Part shown: positions 32,763 through 40,932 of the stretch, piece by piece
Layout: each line of letters opens with the position of its first letter
Numbering within the stretch: position 1 is the stretch's first letter
From: Acidobacteriota bacterium
GTDB lineage: Bacteria; Acidobacteriota; Terriglobia; Acidiferrales; UBA7541
DNA: 64,000 nucleotides
Reading direction: 5' to 3'
NCBI GenBank assembly: GCA_013289955.1
Contig: JABCYZ010000033.1
Location: forward strand, 1-64,000
Notes under the pieces: generated by a model
Told to the model about the DNA's origin: nothing
The model's input: only the letters and a program-made list of their open reading frames with translations
Databases searched by the model: none
Translations under genes and position numbers: made by a program

Positions 32763-33983
32763 TTACTTCAGCGTGTTTTCGGTGATCTGCCGATTGTCGG
32801 CGTCGTTCAGATACTCCGAGAGCTGCGCTTTTTTGGCGGGATTTTTCTCGTTGGCAATCATTGTCTCGAGAATGGGAACGAGGAATCGGTCATAACGGGC
32901 AAGAGTCGCATGGTCGTGAGTGGCGAAGGCTTGCTCGACGGCACGTTGCGTGGCGGGCGTCACTAGTTCCATACGGCCGACAAAGACGCGCACGATTTCG
33001 GCGGGCGAAGGATTGATCGAGAGCGGCAGGACACTGTCGACGAACTCGCGCGGGACGACGTAGAGAAGACGGCTGCCTTCTTCAAACCAGGAATCGCGCC
33101 AGGTTTCAAACATGGCCTGCGCTTCATCCTGGTAAAGGCCCTGAGCGATGAGCATGTCTTCCACGGCTTGCTTGAGTGAATCCATAGTGGCGTTAAGCTC
33201 GGGAGGATCGAGAGCCGGCGCGGCCTGAGACGCGTCCGCGATGCGGAATCCCATCTTTTCGCCGCGGCGTTCAAAGACCAGCATCGCCGGAATTTCCTGC
33301 GACGTGTGATTTTCCGCCAGGATTTTACCGTCCCCAGCCAGGTTTACGGAAACCGGCACGGTAAAACTGGCCACCCCGCGATAGAAAAGGAATTTCTCGG
33401 TCTGCTCACCAGATTGCGTCTTGATGCGCAGCGGTGTCGAAGAGGTCTGCCGCGCCGCGTAGTAGTGGTTCGTGCGGTCCCCGCCCGGCAGACTGGCGGA
33501 GTCATTGGGTTGGAGGGAAACGGAGTCCCAGGAAATGCTGCTGTCGGGCTGCTTCTGGCGGCGGCTCCAATCCTTGAGATAGGAGACCATGTGCGCTTGC
33601 GTCTGAAGACCGGCAGGTTCGACGCGGCTGGCGTGCGGATACCATTCGGTGATGAGGCCTTCTGAGAAGGAGACGTGCACGGAGATCGTGGTGGCGTGAT
33701 TGGTATAGAAATAGAGAACTGGCGTTTCCATGCGCACGGTGCCGCGCACGCCGCCCTTGAAGTTCGGGGTTTGGAAATGTTCGACAAACGCGGGAAGATC
33801 GGTTGAGCCCGTCAGCGGCAGCCAATCCGCGGCTCGGCCGTCCTTGCCGGCAATCGAAGTGAATGTGCCCCATTCGTGTGCAGTGAGGCCTGGGTCGGAG
33901 GCGGGTGTTTGTGCTCGGAATAGCGCCGGCAAAGCGGCTACAGAAAGCGCGAGGACTGCTGAAGCAAGCAGGCGGGATTTCAT
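32763..33983 (-). CDS. Secreted protein of unknown function
   Basis: The 406-residue protein has a clear Sec-type signal peptide (MKSRLLASAVLALSVAALPA, cleavage near FRAQT). The mature part begins PGLTAHEWGTFTSIAGKDG and contains further aromatic-rich beta segments (RMETPVLYFYTNH, HVSFSEGLITEWYPHAS) and a helical C-terminal region. I recognise no characterised domain. The start at 33983 is chosen from the signal peptide and an AAGGAG site 8 bases upstream; the frame opens at 34007. It is divergent from a hydrolase gene. Confidence 0.75.
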   Translation of the reverse strand: MKSRLLASAVLALSVAALPALFRAQTPASDPGLTAHEWGTFTSIAGKDGRAADWLPLTGSTDLPAFVEHFQTPNFKGGVRGTVRMETPVLYFYTNHATTISVHVSFSEGLITEWYPHASRVEPAGLQTQAHMVSYLKDWSRRQKQPDSSISWDSVSLQPNDSASLPGGDRTNHYYAARQTSSTPLRIKTQSGEQTEKFLFYRGVASFTVPVSVNLAGDGKILAENHTSQEIPAMLVFERRGEKMGFRIADASQAAPALDPPELNATMDSLKQAVEDMLIAQGLYQDEAQAMFETWRDSWFEEGSRLLYVVPREFVDSVLPLSINPSPAEIVRVFVGRMELVTPATQRAVEQAFATHDHATLARYDRFLVPILETMIANEKNPAKKAQLSEYLNDADNRQITENTLK

Positions 33984-34142
33984 GGTATCGGCTCCTTCTT
34001 TTCCCATCGGCTAGATTGACGCAAAAAGACAGGTGGGTGTTAACAGCTCCCGTAGGGGAAGACGGGCTGAGGAAAGCACCGCCGCAAAATGCTGTGGGGC
34101 GGGCAGCTTGCCTGGCGTCTGGCGCTCCACTAGAGTGAATTC

Positions 34143-35132
34143 ATGGCTTCCGACTTCGAGAAGTTTCAGCCGCATGGGCTGCTGAAAAACGGGCACGCGA
34201 TGACGATTGCGTCGGCGTTCGTGCGCCGGCGGTTTGATTTGCCCGCCGCGGAAGACCGGTTGTTTCAAGTAGATCCCGAGTCGCGGATTCTTGGGCGTTG
34301 TCATTGGCAGCCGGGAAAGAAGCGCACCGCTCCGGTGATCGCGATATTGCACGGGCTGGAGGGGTCGAGCGAATCGAATTATGTCTGCGGCATTGCGGAG
34401 AAGGCATTTCGGCGGGGTTTTCACGCCGTGCGACTGAACCAGCGAAATTGCGGTGGTACGGAGTTGCTCACACCGACGCTATACAACTCCGGGATGAGCG
34501 GGGATTACCGCGCGGTGCTGGAAGAATTGGCAAACGGAGACGGATTCGAACGCGTCTTCTTCGCCGGATACTCGATGGGCGGCAACCTGGTAACGAAGAT
34601 GGCGGGCGAGTTTGGAGACGCCTTGCCAGAGGCGTTAGGCGGGGTGTGCGTGGTTTGCCCGGCTATGGATCTTGGGGCCTGCGCTGATGCCCTCGAGCGG
34701 CGCGACAATTTCTTCTACCAGCGGCATTTTGTGAAAGGCTTGATGGGGCGCTACGCACGAAAAGCGGAGCTTTTCCCGAAGCGCTATCCCAGGAATGGAT
34801 TCGGCGTGGTACGGTCGGTGCGGGAATTCGACAACAAAATTACAGCGCCGCAGTTCGGCTATCGGGACGCGCAGGATTATTACGACGCAGTGGGAGCGAA
34901 GAAGGTCGTCGCGCAAGTGCGCGTGCCGATGCTGATGATTACGGCGCAGGATGATCCGTTCGTGCCGTACGAATTATTCTTGCGAGCCAACCCCGGGCAG
35001 AATCCGGCAATACGGTTCCTCACACCGGAGCACGGCGGACATTGCGGCTTCATTTCGAACCATAGCGGAGCCGAGCGCTTCTGGGCGGAGCAAAGAATCG
35101 TCGAGTTTTGCGATGCGCTTCGCTCGGCGTGA
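34143..35132 (+). CDS. YheT-family alpha/beta hydrolase
   Basis: The 329-residue serine hydrolase has the YheT-like oxyanion region ILHGLEGSSESNYV and the segment RGFHAVRLNQRNCGGTE. The nucleophile elbow GYSMGGNLV carries the catalytic Ser. Asp in TAQDDPFVPYE and His in PEHGGHCGFI complete a triad. Members hydrolyse esters or lipids; the substrate is unknown. It ends 2 bases before the convergent M24 peptidase gene. Confidence 0.9.
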   Translation: MASDFEKFQPHGLLKNGHAMTIASAFVRRRFDLPAAEDRLFQVDPESRILGRCHWQPGKKRTAPVIAILHGLEGSSESNYVCGIAEKAFRRGFHAVRLNQRNCGGTELLTPTLYNSGMSGDYRAVLEELANGDGFERVFFAGYSMGGNLVTKMAGEFGDALPEALGGVCVVCPAMDLGACADALERRDNFFYQRHFVKGLMGRYARKAELFPKRYPRNGFGVVRSVREFDNKITAPQFGYRDAQDYYDAVGAKKVVAQVRVPMLMITAQDDPFVPYELFLRANPGQNPAIRFLTPEHGGHCGFISNHSGAERFWAEQRIVEFCDALRSA

Positions 35133-35134
35133 AA

Positions 35135-36427
35135 TCAGCCCATCGGTTTTTCGAGCGACACCTGGAAGTTTTGTGTCAGGAGCTGCGCGGGACCGTCGGG
35201 CATGATCACCATGTCGTCCTCGCAGCGAATCCCAAACTCGCCGACAACGTAGATGCCCGGTTCATTGGAAAAGGTCATACCCGGTTCGAGGCTGGTTTTG
35301 CTGCCGCGAACGAGATAAGGGTGTTCGTGGCCGTCAAGACCGATGCCATGGCCGAGGCGATGCGTGAAGAATTTGTAATCGGGACCGTAACCGCCGCCGG
35401 TAATGACGGCGCGTGCTGCATCGTCGACAGTGCCGGATAGCCTGCCGGCGCGCGCCGCGTCCAGTGCGGCATCCTGGGCTTTTCGCGTAAGTTCAAAGGC
35501 TTTCGCAATTTTCTCAGAAGGTTTGCCCATGATCCCCATACGAGTGACGTCCGAGGCATAGCCATCGACGGCGCAGCCGCCGTCAATCAATACAACATCG
35601 CCTTCCTTCAGCTTTTGCGGCTGCTTGGTGCCATGAGGAAGAGCGGCGGAGGGGCCAAGAAGCACCAGCGCGCCCCCGCGCAGACCCATTTTCGAAAAGC
35701 CCGCTTCGACCAGATGAGCGATGTCCTCCTGCGACATGCCCTCGCGCAACGCAGCAAAGACGGGGCGATAGACATCGAACGTGGCCTCGCAAGCCAGGCG
35801 CATCAATTCGAGTTCATGCGCAGATTTGCGGCCCCGGCACGCGATGGTGACAGGATCGGCGGGCACGTATTCAAATGCCGGAGCCGCCGTGCGAAGGTGA
35901 TCGGAATAGGTGAAGTAAGCGGTTTCTTCGACGCCAAGGCGGCCTGTGCGAACGCCTTGATCAGCGAGCGCGCCCGCGGCGAGCTTCGTGGGACTCTCGT
36001 CTTCCTGCCAAACGCGGATCTCGATCGGAAATCGCAATTGTTCCCGCAACCGCCCTTCTTCAAACCCCGGGCAGACGAGAACAGGTTTGCCTTCGCGTGG
36101 CAGAACGAGCCCGACAAGGCGTTCGCTCAAGCCCCAACGAATGCCCGTGAAATAATAGAGCGAAGTGCCGGGAGCGAAAAATAACGCGTCAAAGTTTGGT
36201 TTCAGGTCGGACATCAACTGCTGCGCGCGGGTCAAACGGGCGCGGAATTCCTCCGCGGTAACAGGTCTGAGGCGATCTCCAAGAGGTTTCAAATTTGAAA
36301 AGTCCGCCTTGGGAGCATCCTGCGAGGTGGTCGCGGCGGCTCGAGAGCCGGGCAAAAGCGCAAGAGAAGAAGCCGCGGCGGCGCTCTCTAGGAATCGCCG
36401 GCGGGTGGTGCCAAAAGATATGGGCAT
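35135..36427 (-). CDS. Tat-exported M24 (Xaa-Pro) peptidase
   Basis: The 430-residue metallopeptidase has a twin-arginine signal (TTRRRFLESAAAASSLALLPG), which predicts folded export. An N-terminal creatinase-like domain is followed by a pita-bread domain. The metal ligands are Asp in VVLIDGGCAVDGYASDVTRMG (two Asp), His in HRLGHGIGLDGHEHPYLV, Glu in TFSNEPGIYV and Glu in GIRCEDDMVIM. Start 36427 has GGAGAA upstream and places the RR motif near the N-terminus. A role in proline-peptide degradation in the periplasm is likely. Confidence 0.92.
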   Translation of the reverse strand: MPISFGTTRRRFLESAAAASSLALLPGSRAAATTSQDAPKADFSNLKPLGDRLRPVTAEEFRARLTRAQQLMSDLKPNFDALFFAPGTSLYYFTGIRWGLSERLVGLVLPREGKPVLVCPGFEEGRLREQLRFPIEIRVWQEDESPTKLAAGALADQGVRTGRLGVEETAYFTYSDHLRTAAPAFEYVPADPVTIACRGRKSAHELELMRLACEATFDVYRPVFAALREGMSQEDIAHLVEAGFSKMGLRGGALVLLGPSAALPHGTKQPQKLKEGDVVLIDGGCAVDGYASDVTRMGIMGKPSEKIAKAFELTRKAQDAALDAARAGRLSGTVDDAARAVITGGGYGPDYKFFTHRLGHGIGLDGHEHPYLVRGSKTSLEPGMTFSNEPGIYVVGEFGIRCEDDMVIMPDGPAQLLTQNFQVSLEKPMG

Positions 36428-36552
36428 CGATGTTTTCTCCAATGTGGAGAAGACGTTTACTTGGCCAAGGCATGGCTTGTCAAGCAGGATGAAAGAAAAG
36501 CCGAACGACGAAAAATGCCAGGGGCAGCAATCAGGAGAAAATCAGTGAAAAA

Positions 36553-37245
36553 CTACTCCATCCGAACGGCGTTAATATTTTTCCCCTGAACTTTAAGTTC
36601 GATGCCGAGCGGTGGCCGCAGGTCCGAACCCTGCGCGATAGCGCCACGTACCCAGACATTGCCGGGGAGGTTCGACAATTTGAGGGGATCGTAAAGCGTC
36701 CGGCTGCAGGGGTTGCCAACCATGGGATGCTTCGCGGCGCTGAAGTCATAATCGCTCTTTAGTTTGGCGAGATCCTTGATGTACTCAAGCTGGCAATTCC
36801 CGTAAGGCGCATTCATCGAGAACGCCCAATACCCGTTCTCCTGCGAGGCAGAGCTCGCCGGCAAACGAATCAAGAGACCAGGAACGTTTTCTCCCGTTAG
36901 CCCATTGCGGATAAAAAACTGCTTGGAGGTCCATGGCTGGGCCATTTCCGCAATGCTGGCGATGCCGGGATCCTGTTGGGTAGCATGCGGGAGCGCTGCA
37001 TTTGGATCCGGCGCCGGTGACGGCACCTCGATCTGAGGCGGCGGTTCGGCCGGAGGAAGCTCGGTATGCCTGGGGCGGAGCATCCAACGCCCGCCAAAAA
37101 AGACCACCAACAAGACCGTGAGAAGCACTCCGACCATCCGCACGGTGGGATTGTTTAACGGGCTACGGCTCGAGCTCGGCCCCGAAACTCCGGGGATCTG
37201 CGGCATCTCTGCCTTGTAGCGGTCAGGTGGGGACTGGTCCGACAT
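36553..37245 (-). CDS. Single-pass membrane protein of unknown function
   Basis: The 230-residue protein has a Pro/Ser-rich cytoplasmic N-terminus, one transmembrane helix (about 36-52, VRMVGVLLTVLLVVFFGG), then a Pro-rich stalk and an extracytoplasmic domain. That domain has NGYWAFSMNAPYGNCQLEYI and MVGNPCSRTLYDPLKLSNLPGNVWVRGAI; two Cys could form a disulfide. I do not recognise a named family. It is divergent from the first Gly-rich/HEAT gene. Confidence 0.7.
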   Translation of the reverse strand: MSDQSPPDRYKAEMPQIPGVSGPSSSRSPLNNPTVRMVGVLLTVLLVVFFGGRWMLRPRHTELPPAEPPPQIEVPSPAPDPNAALPHATQQDPGIASIAEMAQPWTSKQFFIRNGLTGENVPGLLIRLPASSASQENGYWAFSMNAPYGNCQLEYIKDLAKLKSDYDFSAAKHPMVGNPCSRTLYDPLKLSNLPGNVWVRGAIAQGSDLRPPLGIELKVQGKNINAVRME

Positions 37246-37556
37246 AATGGATGTGTCGTGATCTTAACTCTCGCCGAATGCGCACCCAGCACGAGAGCGC
37301 CTGTCGCCATAGTCGGGCGAAGGATCTGTATCCCGGATATTGTAGAGCGAGACCGGCTGCCAGGCAACACAGGGTAGTCTGGAAAGGGGGTGGGACGCAA
37401 CGGTACTGGCCTCGGAGACCGCCCAAGTTCGTGCCCTTTTTGACAACAGTCTGTTATTGAGAAGGTTACAATAAATGCCGGGAGGCTTGTCTAGAGCGCG
37501 TGAGCCTTCTAGTGTAGTAGGAAGCATGGGGAGGACCGGCTTCCTCGCCGACTAGA
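37246..37556. other. Divergent intergenic region upstream of Gly-rich paralog A
   Basis: About 310 bases without a supported gene. TTGACA at 37440-37445 and TACAAT at 37467-37472 are separated by 21 bases, too far for a normal sigma70 promoter, so it is only noted. No Shine-Dalgarno sequence is obvious immediately before ATG 37557. Confidence 0.4.
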
Positions 37557-40500
37557 ATGAGTCCCGATTCTCGTGGGGGCGCGCGGGCATTTGTCCGCAG
37601 CCTGAACATTTTATTGAAGTTCGCACGGCTCTATGAATTTGGCCATGTGCGAACGGCGGCGCAGTTCGAAACTGCGTGGAAAGAGCTCCGAGGTGCGCTC
37701 GATGAGAGCGCTGGCAGCGGACTCTTGCTTGGAGCTTCTGGAAACCAGATCCTGCTGGATGGTGTGCCGCTTGGCGCCTCTGCTGGCGAAAAAAGTTTCG
37801 CGCAACTGCTGACGGGCTCGGGAATTGCCAGCATCCACTTCTCTCCCAACCTCACGCAACCGCAATTTGCCCGGTTCGTGCGGGGCTTTCCCAGCGGAAA
37901 TGCAAAACCTTCCTCTCTTGCTGAGCAATTGAAATCGGCGCTCGCCGGTGAAACCAGCATTAAGGTCAACGAGATTCGCTATGTTGCCGAAGATTCGTCG
38001 GTAGCCGGGATCAAGATGGCCGCGCAACTCACCGCCAAGGCTCTGGGCGCGCAAGGCGATAAGTTCAAGGATTTCTTCGAAGACCCCAACAAGCTCCTGC
38101 AGATGATTCTTGCGGCGGAAAGTTCGCGCAGTGGGGGCGGTGGCGGCGGAGGAGGCGGAACGGGCCCAGGGTTCGGTCCTGGAGGCGGTGGCTCGAGCGG
38201 AGTGCCCGGTGGTGGCGGCACGGGTGCGGGCGGATTTGGCTCGGGCGGCGGAGGGGCAGCAGGAACGGCGAGTCAAATCGGTAGTCTTTGGGAAAGCGGC
38301 GGCGGTTCAGGGAGTTCCGGAGGCGGACTAGGAACAGGTAGCGGCACAGGCAATGGCCCTGGCGGAGGCCCTGGCTCTGGCGGCGGTGCTGGCGGCAGCG
38401 GGGGCTCTGGTGGCAGCGGGGGCGCGGGCGGCAGCGGAGGCTCGGGCGGTGGAGGCGGCGGTACTGGTGGAGGGACAGGATTTGGTGGCGGCCCGGGCGG
38501 TGGTGGTGGAGTCGGGATCAGCGGCGCCGGTGGCGGAATAGGGACAGGCGCCGGCGGCGGCGGCGTAGGTGGCGGAGCGGGTGGCGGCGGAGAAGCGACT
38601 CCTGGAAAGTGGCTCACCGCATCGGCGCTCCTGAGGGGCACCACTCTAAGCGGCGGCGGCCCAAACCCAGGCACACCGGGTACGGGGACTGGAGGCGGCG
38701 GCGCCGGTTTCACCGTGGCGGAGGAAGATGTTCGCTCGATGCTGGGGCTCTTCGCACAGCTCGGGAAGTCTCGCAAAGATCCTGAAGCAAAAATGGACGT
38801 TCCCACCTTTCAGTCGCGCTTGAGCGCGATGCCGGTGCGCGCGCAATTCACATTGCAACAAGCCCTGGCAGGGCTGGCAGCGCAGGCGCCTTCGGAAAAA
38901 GCCGACAAGCCGATGTTGCTGAAGCTCGCCGAACACGTGGCGATTCGATTTGCGCTGGATAGCTATGAACGCGGCGAGCTGCGCGTAAACGCCGTGAAGC
39001 AGCTTCTGGACCGCATGAACTCGGAGATTGAGGCGCTGCGCAAGATTCTCGGTTCGCAGGAAGAAATGATGGCCCAGGCCGGGCTGTCGGTGCAGACCTA
39101 TACGGAGCTGCTCGACCAGGAGTTCTGGGAACAGGTCCCGGAAGAAAACAAAAAGGAAGTGCTGACCTCGGACGAGGCCTGGTGCGTTCCGCCGCGCAAT
39201 GTGCGCGCGTTCCTGGAAGATATGCTGCGCCGCGGCGAATTGAAAACTGTGAATGAGATTTTGATGAAGTACGCCGCGTGTATCGCCCTCGAAGCTCCAG
39301 AAGCACGCCGCACCACGGCGATTGGGCTTTCCGATCTGGCCGAGTTGTATGGCAGCGGCGACGGCAGCGCGCTGATGGAGTCGATCCGCCGCCTGGGAAA
39401 TCAGCTGGCCATCGAGCGCGAGCCGGAGTTGCAAACGCTGATCAGCGCGGCCTTTGTGCGCATGAGTCAGGAAGCGGCTTCGAAGCGCTGCTACCCGGCC
39501 ATGCAGCAGGCGTTGTCATCTCTGGACAATATTGAACAACAGCGGCCGGGATCGACGCAGAGCCTTCGCCCGCGCATCGGCGCTGAGGAACGCTTGCCGG
39601 AATTCATTGAAGAGGCGCTGCGCGGCGGCCACATTGCCGACGGCATGACCGAAATCCTGGGATTGATGCCGAAAGCGACTTTGCACTATGTGACGAGCCG
39701 TTTCGGCCACTGCGGATTCCGCGAAGATTGCGAAGTGCTTGGCAATATTGTGCGAGGCCTTGGCGAGGATTCCACGCAACGCCTTTTGGAAATTCTACAA
39801 ACCGCGCCCGCCAATGAAGCCGCGGAAACTATCGGCTTGCTGAGCCATTTCGCCCCCGATGCTGTCGACAAAATTCTTCCTGTGCGGCTCAGCCAATGGC
39901 CACGCTCTTCGCATGATCGCGCCGTCCGCCAGCTTTCTTCTGCTCCGCCGGAACAGCGTGCCAGACTGCTCGTCTCGCTTTACGATTCGCTCGACGCGCT
40001 CATACGGCCGCTGGCCATCGATGAGATGGGCATGAGTGGACAGCCGGATTGCATTCCCAAGCTGGTGGAATTGGCGCACAACGATCACACACCTCCCTTT
40101 CACCGGCTGAAAGCCCTGGAGGCACTGGGCCGCTTGCGTGCCTCTGCCGCGAGCCCCACGCTGCAGCACATCATGGATGCGCGCCAGGTGTGGCGCTGGG
40201 TCTACCCTACGGAATTGCGCATCGCTGCCGCGCAGGCGTTGATGCGGATTGATCCCACGATGGCCCTGGAAAAACTTAACTCCAGCGGACTCGAGCGCAA
40301 GGATTTGACACTTGAGCCCACCGATCCCGAACCCCACTCCTCGGTGATGCGCCAGCGTCGTTACGCGCGCCTGAAGCTGTCTAGAAACCTGATCGCGGTG
40401 ACCACCAACCTGCGCGAGAATTTCCGGCTATCGATCCCGGAGCTGAACCTGGGTGGCGGAATCGGTTCAGGCGAACGGCACCTTGCGCCGGGTTCGCTTC

Positions 40501-40715
40501 TGTCGCTGAAACTGGCACAGGGCGTGAGAAACATCAAAGCCCAGGCAATCGTTCGCGGGGCGCGTCCGCAAGCGATGGCCTTCGAATTTGTGGATATGGA
40601 CCTCGAGGACCGAGCCCGGCTGCGCAAAGTGCTGCTGGAGCTGGGCGGAATTCCACAGGTAGCGGCAGTGACCAATCGCAGCAAGCGGCGCGGCCGCGTG
40701 GCGCTCAACAAGTAG
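37557..40715 (+). CDS. Gly-rich/HEAT/PilZ-like large protein, paralog A
   Basis: The protein has 1052 residues. Residues 1-185 are a conserved alpha/beta domain (RAFVRSLNILLKFARLYEFGH, then LLLGASGNQILLDGVPL, FAQLLTGSGIASIHF). Residues about 190-385 are an extreme Gly-rich linker with Ser, Thr and Pro. Residues about 390-905 are helical with HEAT-like repeats, including FHRLKALEALGRLRASAASP and ELRIAAAQALMRIDP. Residues about 930-1027 look PilZ-like: RRYAR gives an RxxxR, then ELNLGGGIGSG, LAPGSLLSLKL and MAFEFVDMDLEDR. The D/NxSxxG motif is degenerate, so c-di-GMP binding is doubtful for this copy. No signal peptide. It is homologous over its full length to the next gene; function unknown. 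Confidence 0.8.
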   Translation: MSPDSRGGARAFVRSLNILLKFARLYEFGHVRTAAQFETAWKELRGALDESAGSGLLLGASGNQILLDGVPLGASAGEKSFAQLLTGSGIASIHFSPNLTQPQFARFVRGFPSGNAKPSSLAEQLKSALAGETSIKVNEIRYVAEDSSVAGIKMAAQLTAKALGAQGDKFKDFFEDPNKLLQMILAAESSRSGGGGGGGGGTGPGFGPGGGGSSGVPGGGGTGAGGFGSGGGGAAGTASQIGSLWESGGGSGSSGGGLGTGSGTGNGPGGGPGSGGGAGGSGGSGGSGGAGGSGGSGGGGGGTGGGTGFGGGPGGGGGVGISGAGGGIGTGAGGGGVGGGAGGGGEATPGKWLTASALLRGTTLSGGGPNPGTPGTGTGGGGAGFTVAEEDVRSMLGLFAQLGKSRKDPEAKMDVPTFQSRLSAMPVRAQFTLQQALAGLAAQAPSEKADKPMLLKLAEHVAIRFALDSYERGELRVNAVKQLLDRMNSEIEALRKILGSQEEMMAQAGLSVQTYTELLDQEFWEQVPEENKKEVLTSDEAWCVPPRNVRAFLEDMLRRGELKTVNEILMKYAACIALEAPEARRTTAIGLSDLAELYGSGDGSALMESIRRLGNQLAIEREPELQTLISAAFVRMSQEAASKRCYPAMQQALSSLDNIEQQRPGSTQSLRPRIGAEERLPEFIEEALRGGHIADGMTEILGLMPKATLHYVTSRFGHCGFREDCEVLGNIVRGLGEDSTQRLLEILQTAPANEAAETIGLLSHFAPDAVDKILPVRLSQWPRSSHDRAVRQLSSAPPEQRARLLVSLYDSLDALIRPLAIDEMGMSGQPDCIPKLVELAHNDHTPPFHRLKALEALGRLRASAASPTLQHIMDARQVWRWVYPTELRIAAAQALMRIDPTMALEKLNSSGLERKDLTLEPTDPEPHSSVMRQRRYARLKLSRNLIAVTTNLRENFRLSIPELNLGGGIGSGERHLAPGSLLSLKLAQGVRNIKAQAIVRGARPQAMAFEFVDMDLEDRARLRKVLLELGGIPQVAAVTNRSKRRGRVALNK

Positions 40716-40932
40716 TCCGCGCAGGAATTTGACGGCGTGCGAAAGCGCGCAACCCCACCCTTCCCACCTGTCCTCGCAGGGAGCGAACCCGTACCGGCGA
40801 GCAGGTCTCGCACCCGTCCTCTTGGCGGCTTGACATCGCAGACACATAGGACCTCTGTACCATTGCCGCTAACGGGCCATAACCCTACGGTACTAGCTAG
40901 ATAGTCCTATTGAGGAACGGGCATAAAGGCGA

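Noticed and set aside
32468..32966. Plus-strand small ORFs in the gap before the secreted-protein gene
   Set aside because: No ribosome-binding site or family features, and the longer one is antisense to the neighbouring gene.
37440..37472. Sigma70 promoter for paralog A (and a similar arrangement at 40830-40863 for paralog B)
   Set aside because: TTGACA is followed by TACAAT or TACCAT, but at 21-22 bases, too long for a normal promoter; the similar layout at both genes is noted but not called.
38110..38720. Gly-rich GGN repeats as a CRISPR or DNA satellite
   Set aside because: The repeats are in frame, codon-sized and continuous with conserved coding sequence on both sides; no spacer-repeat structure exists.
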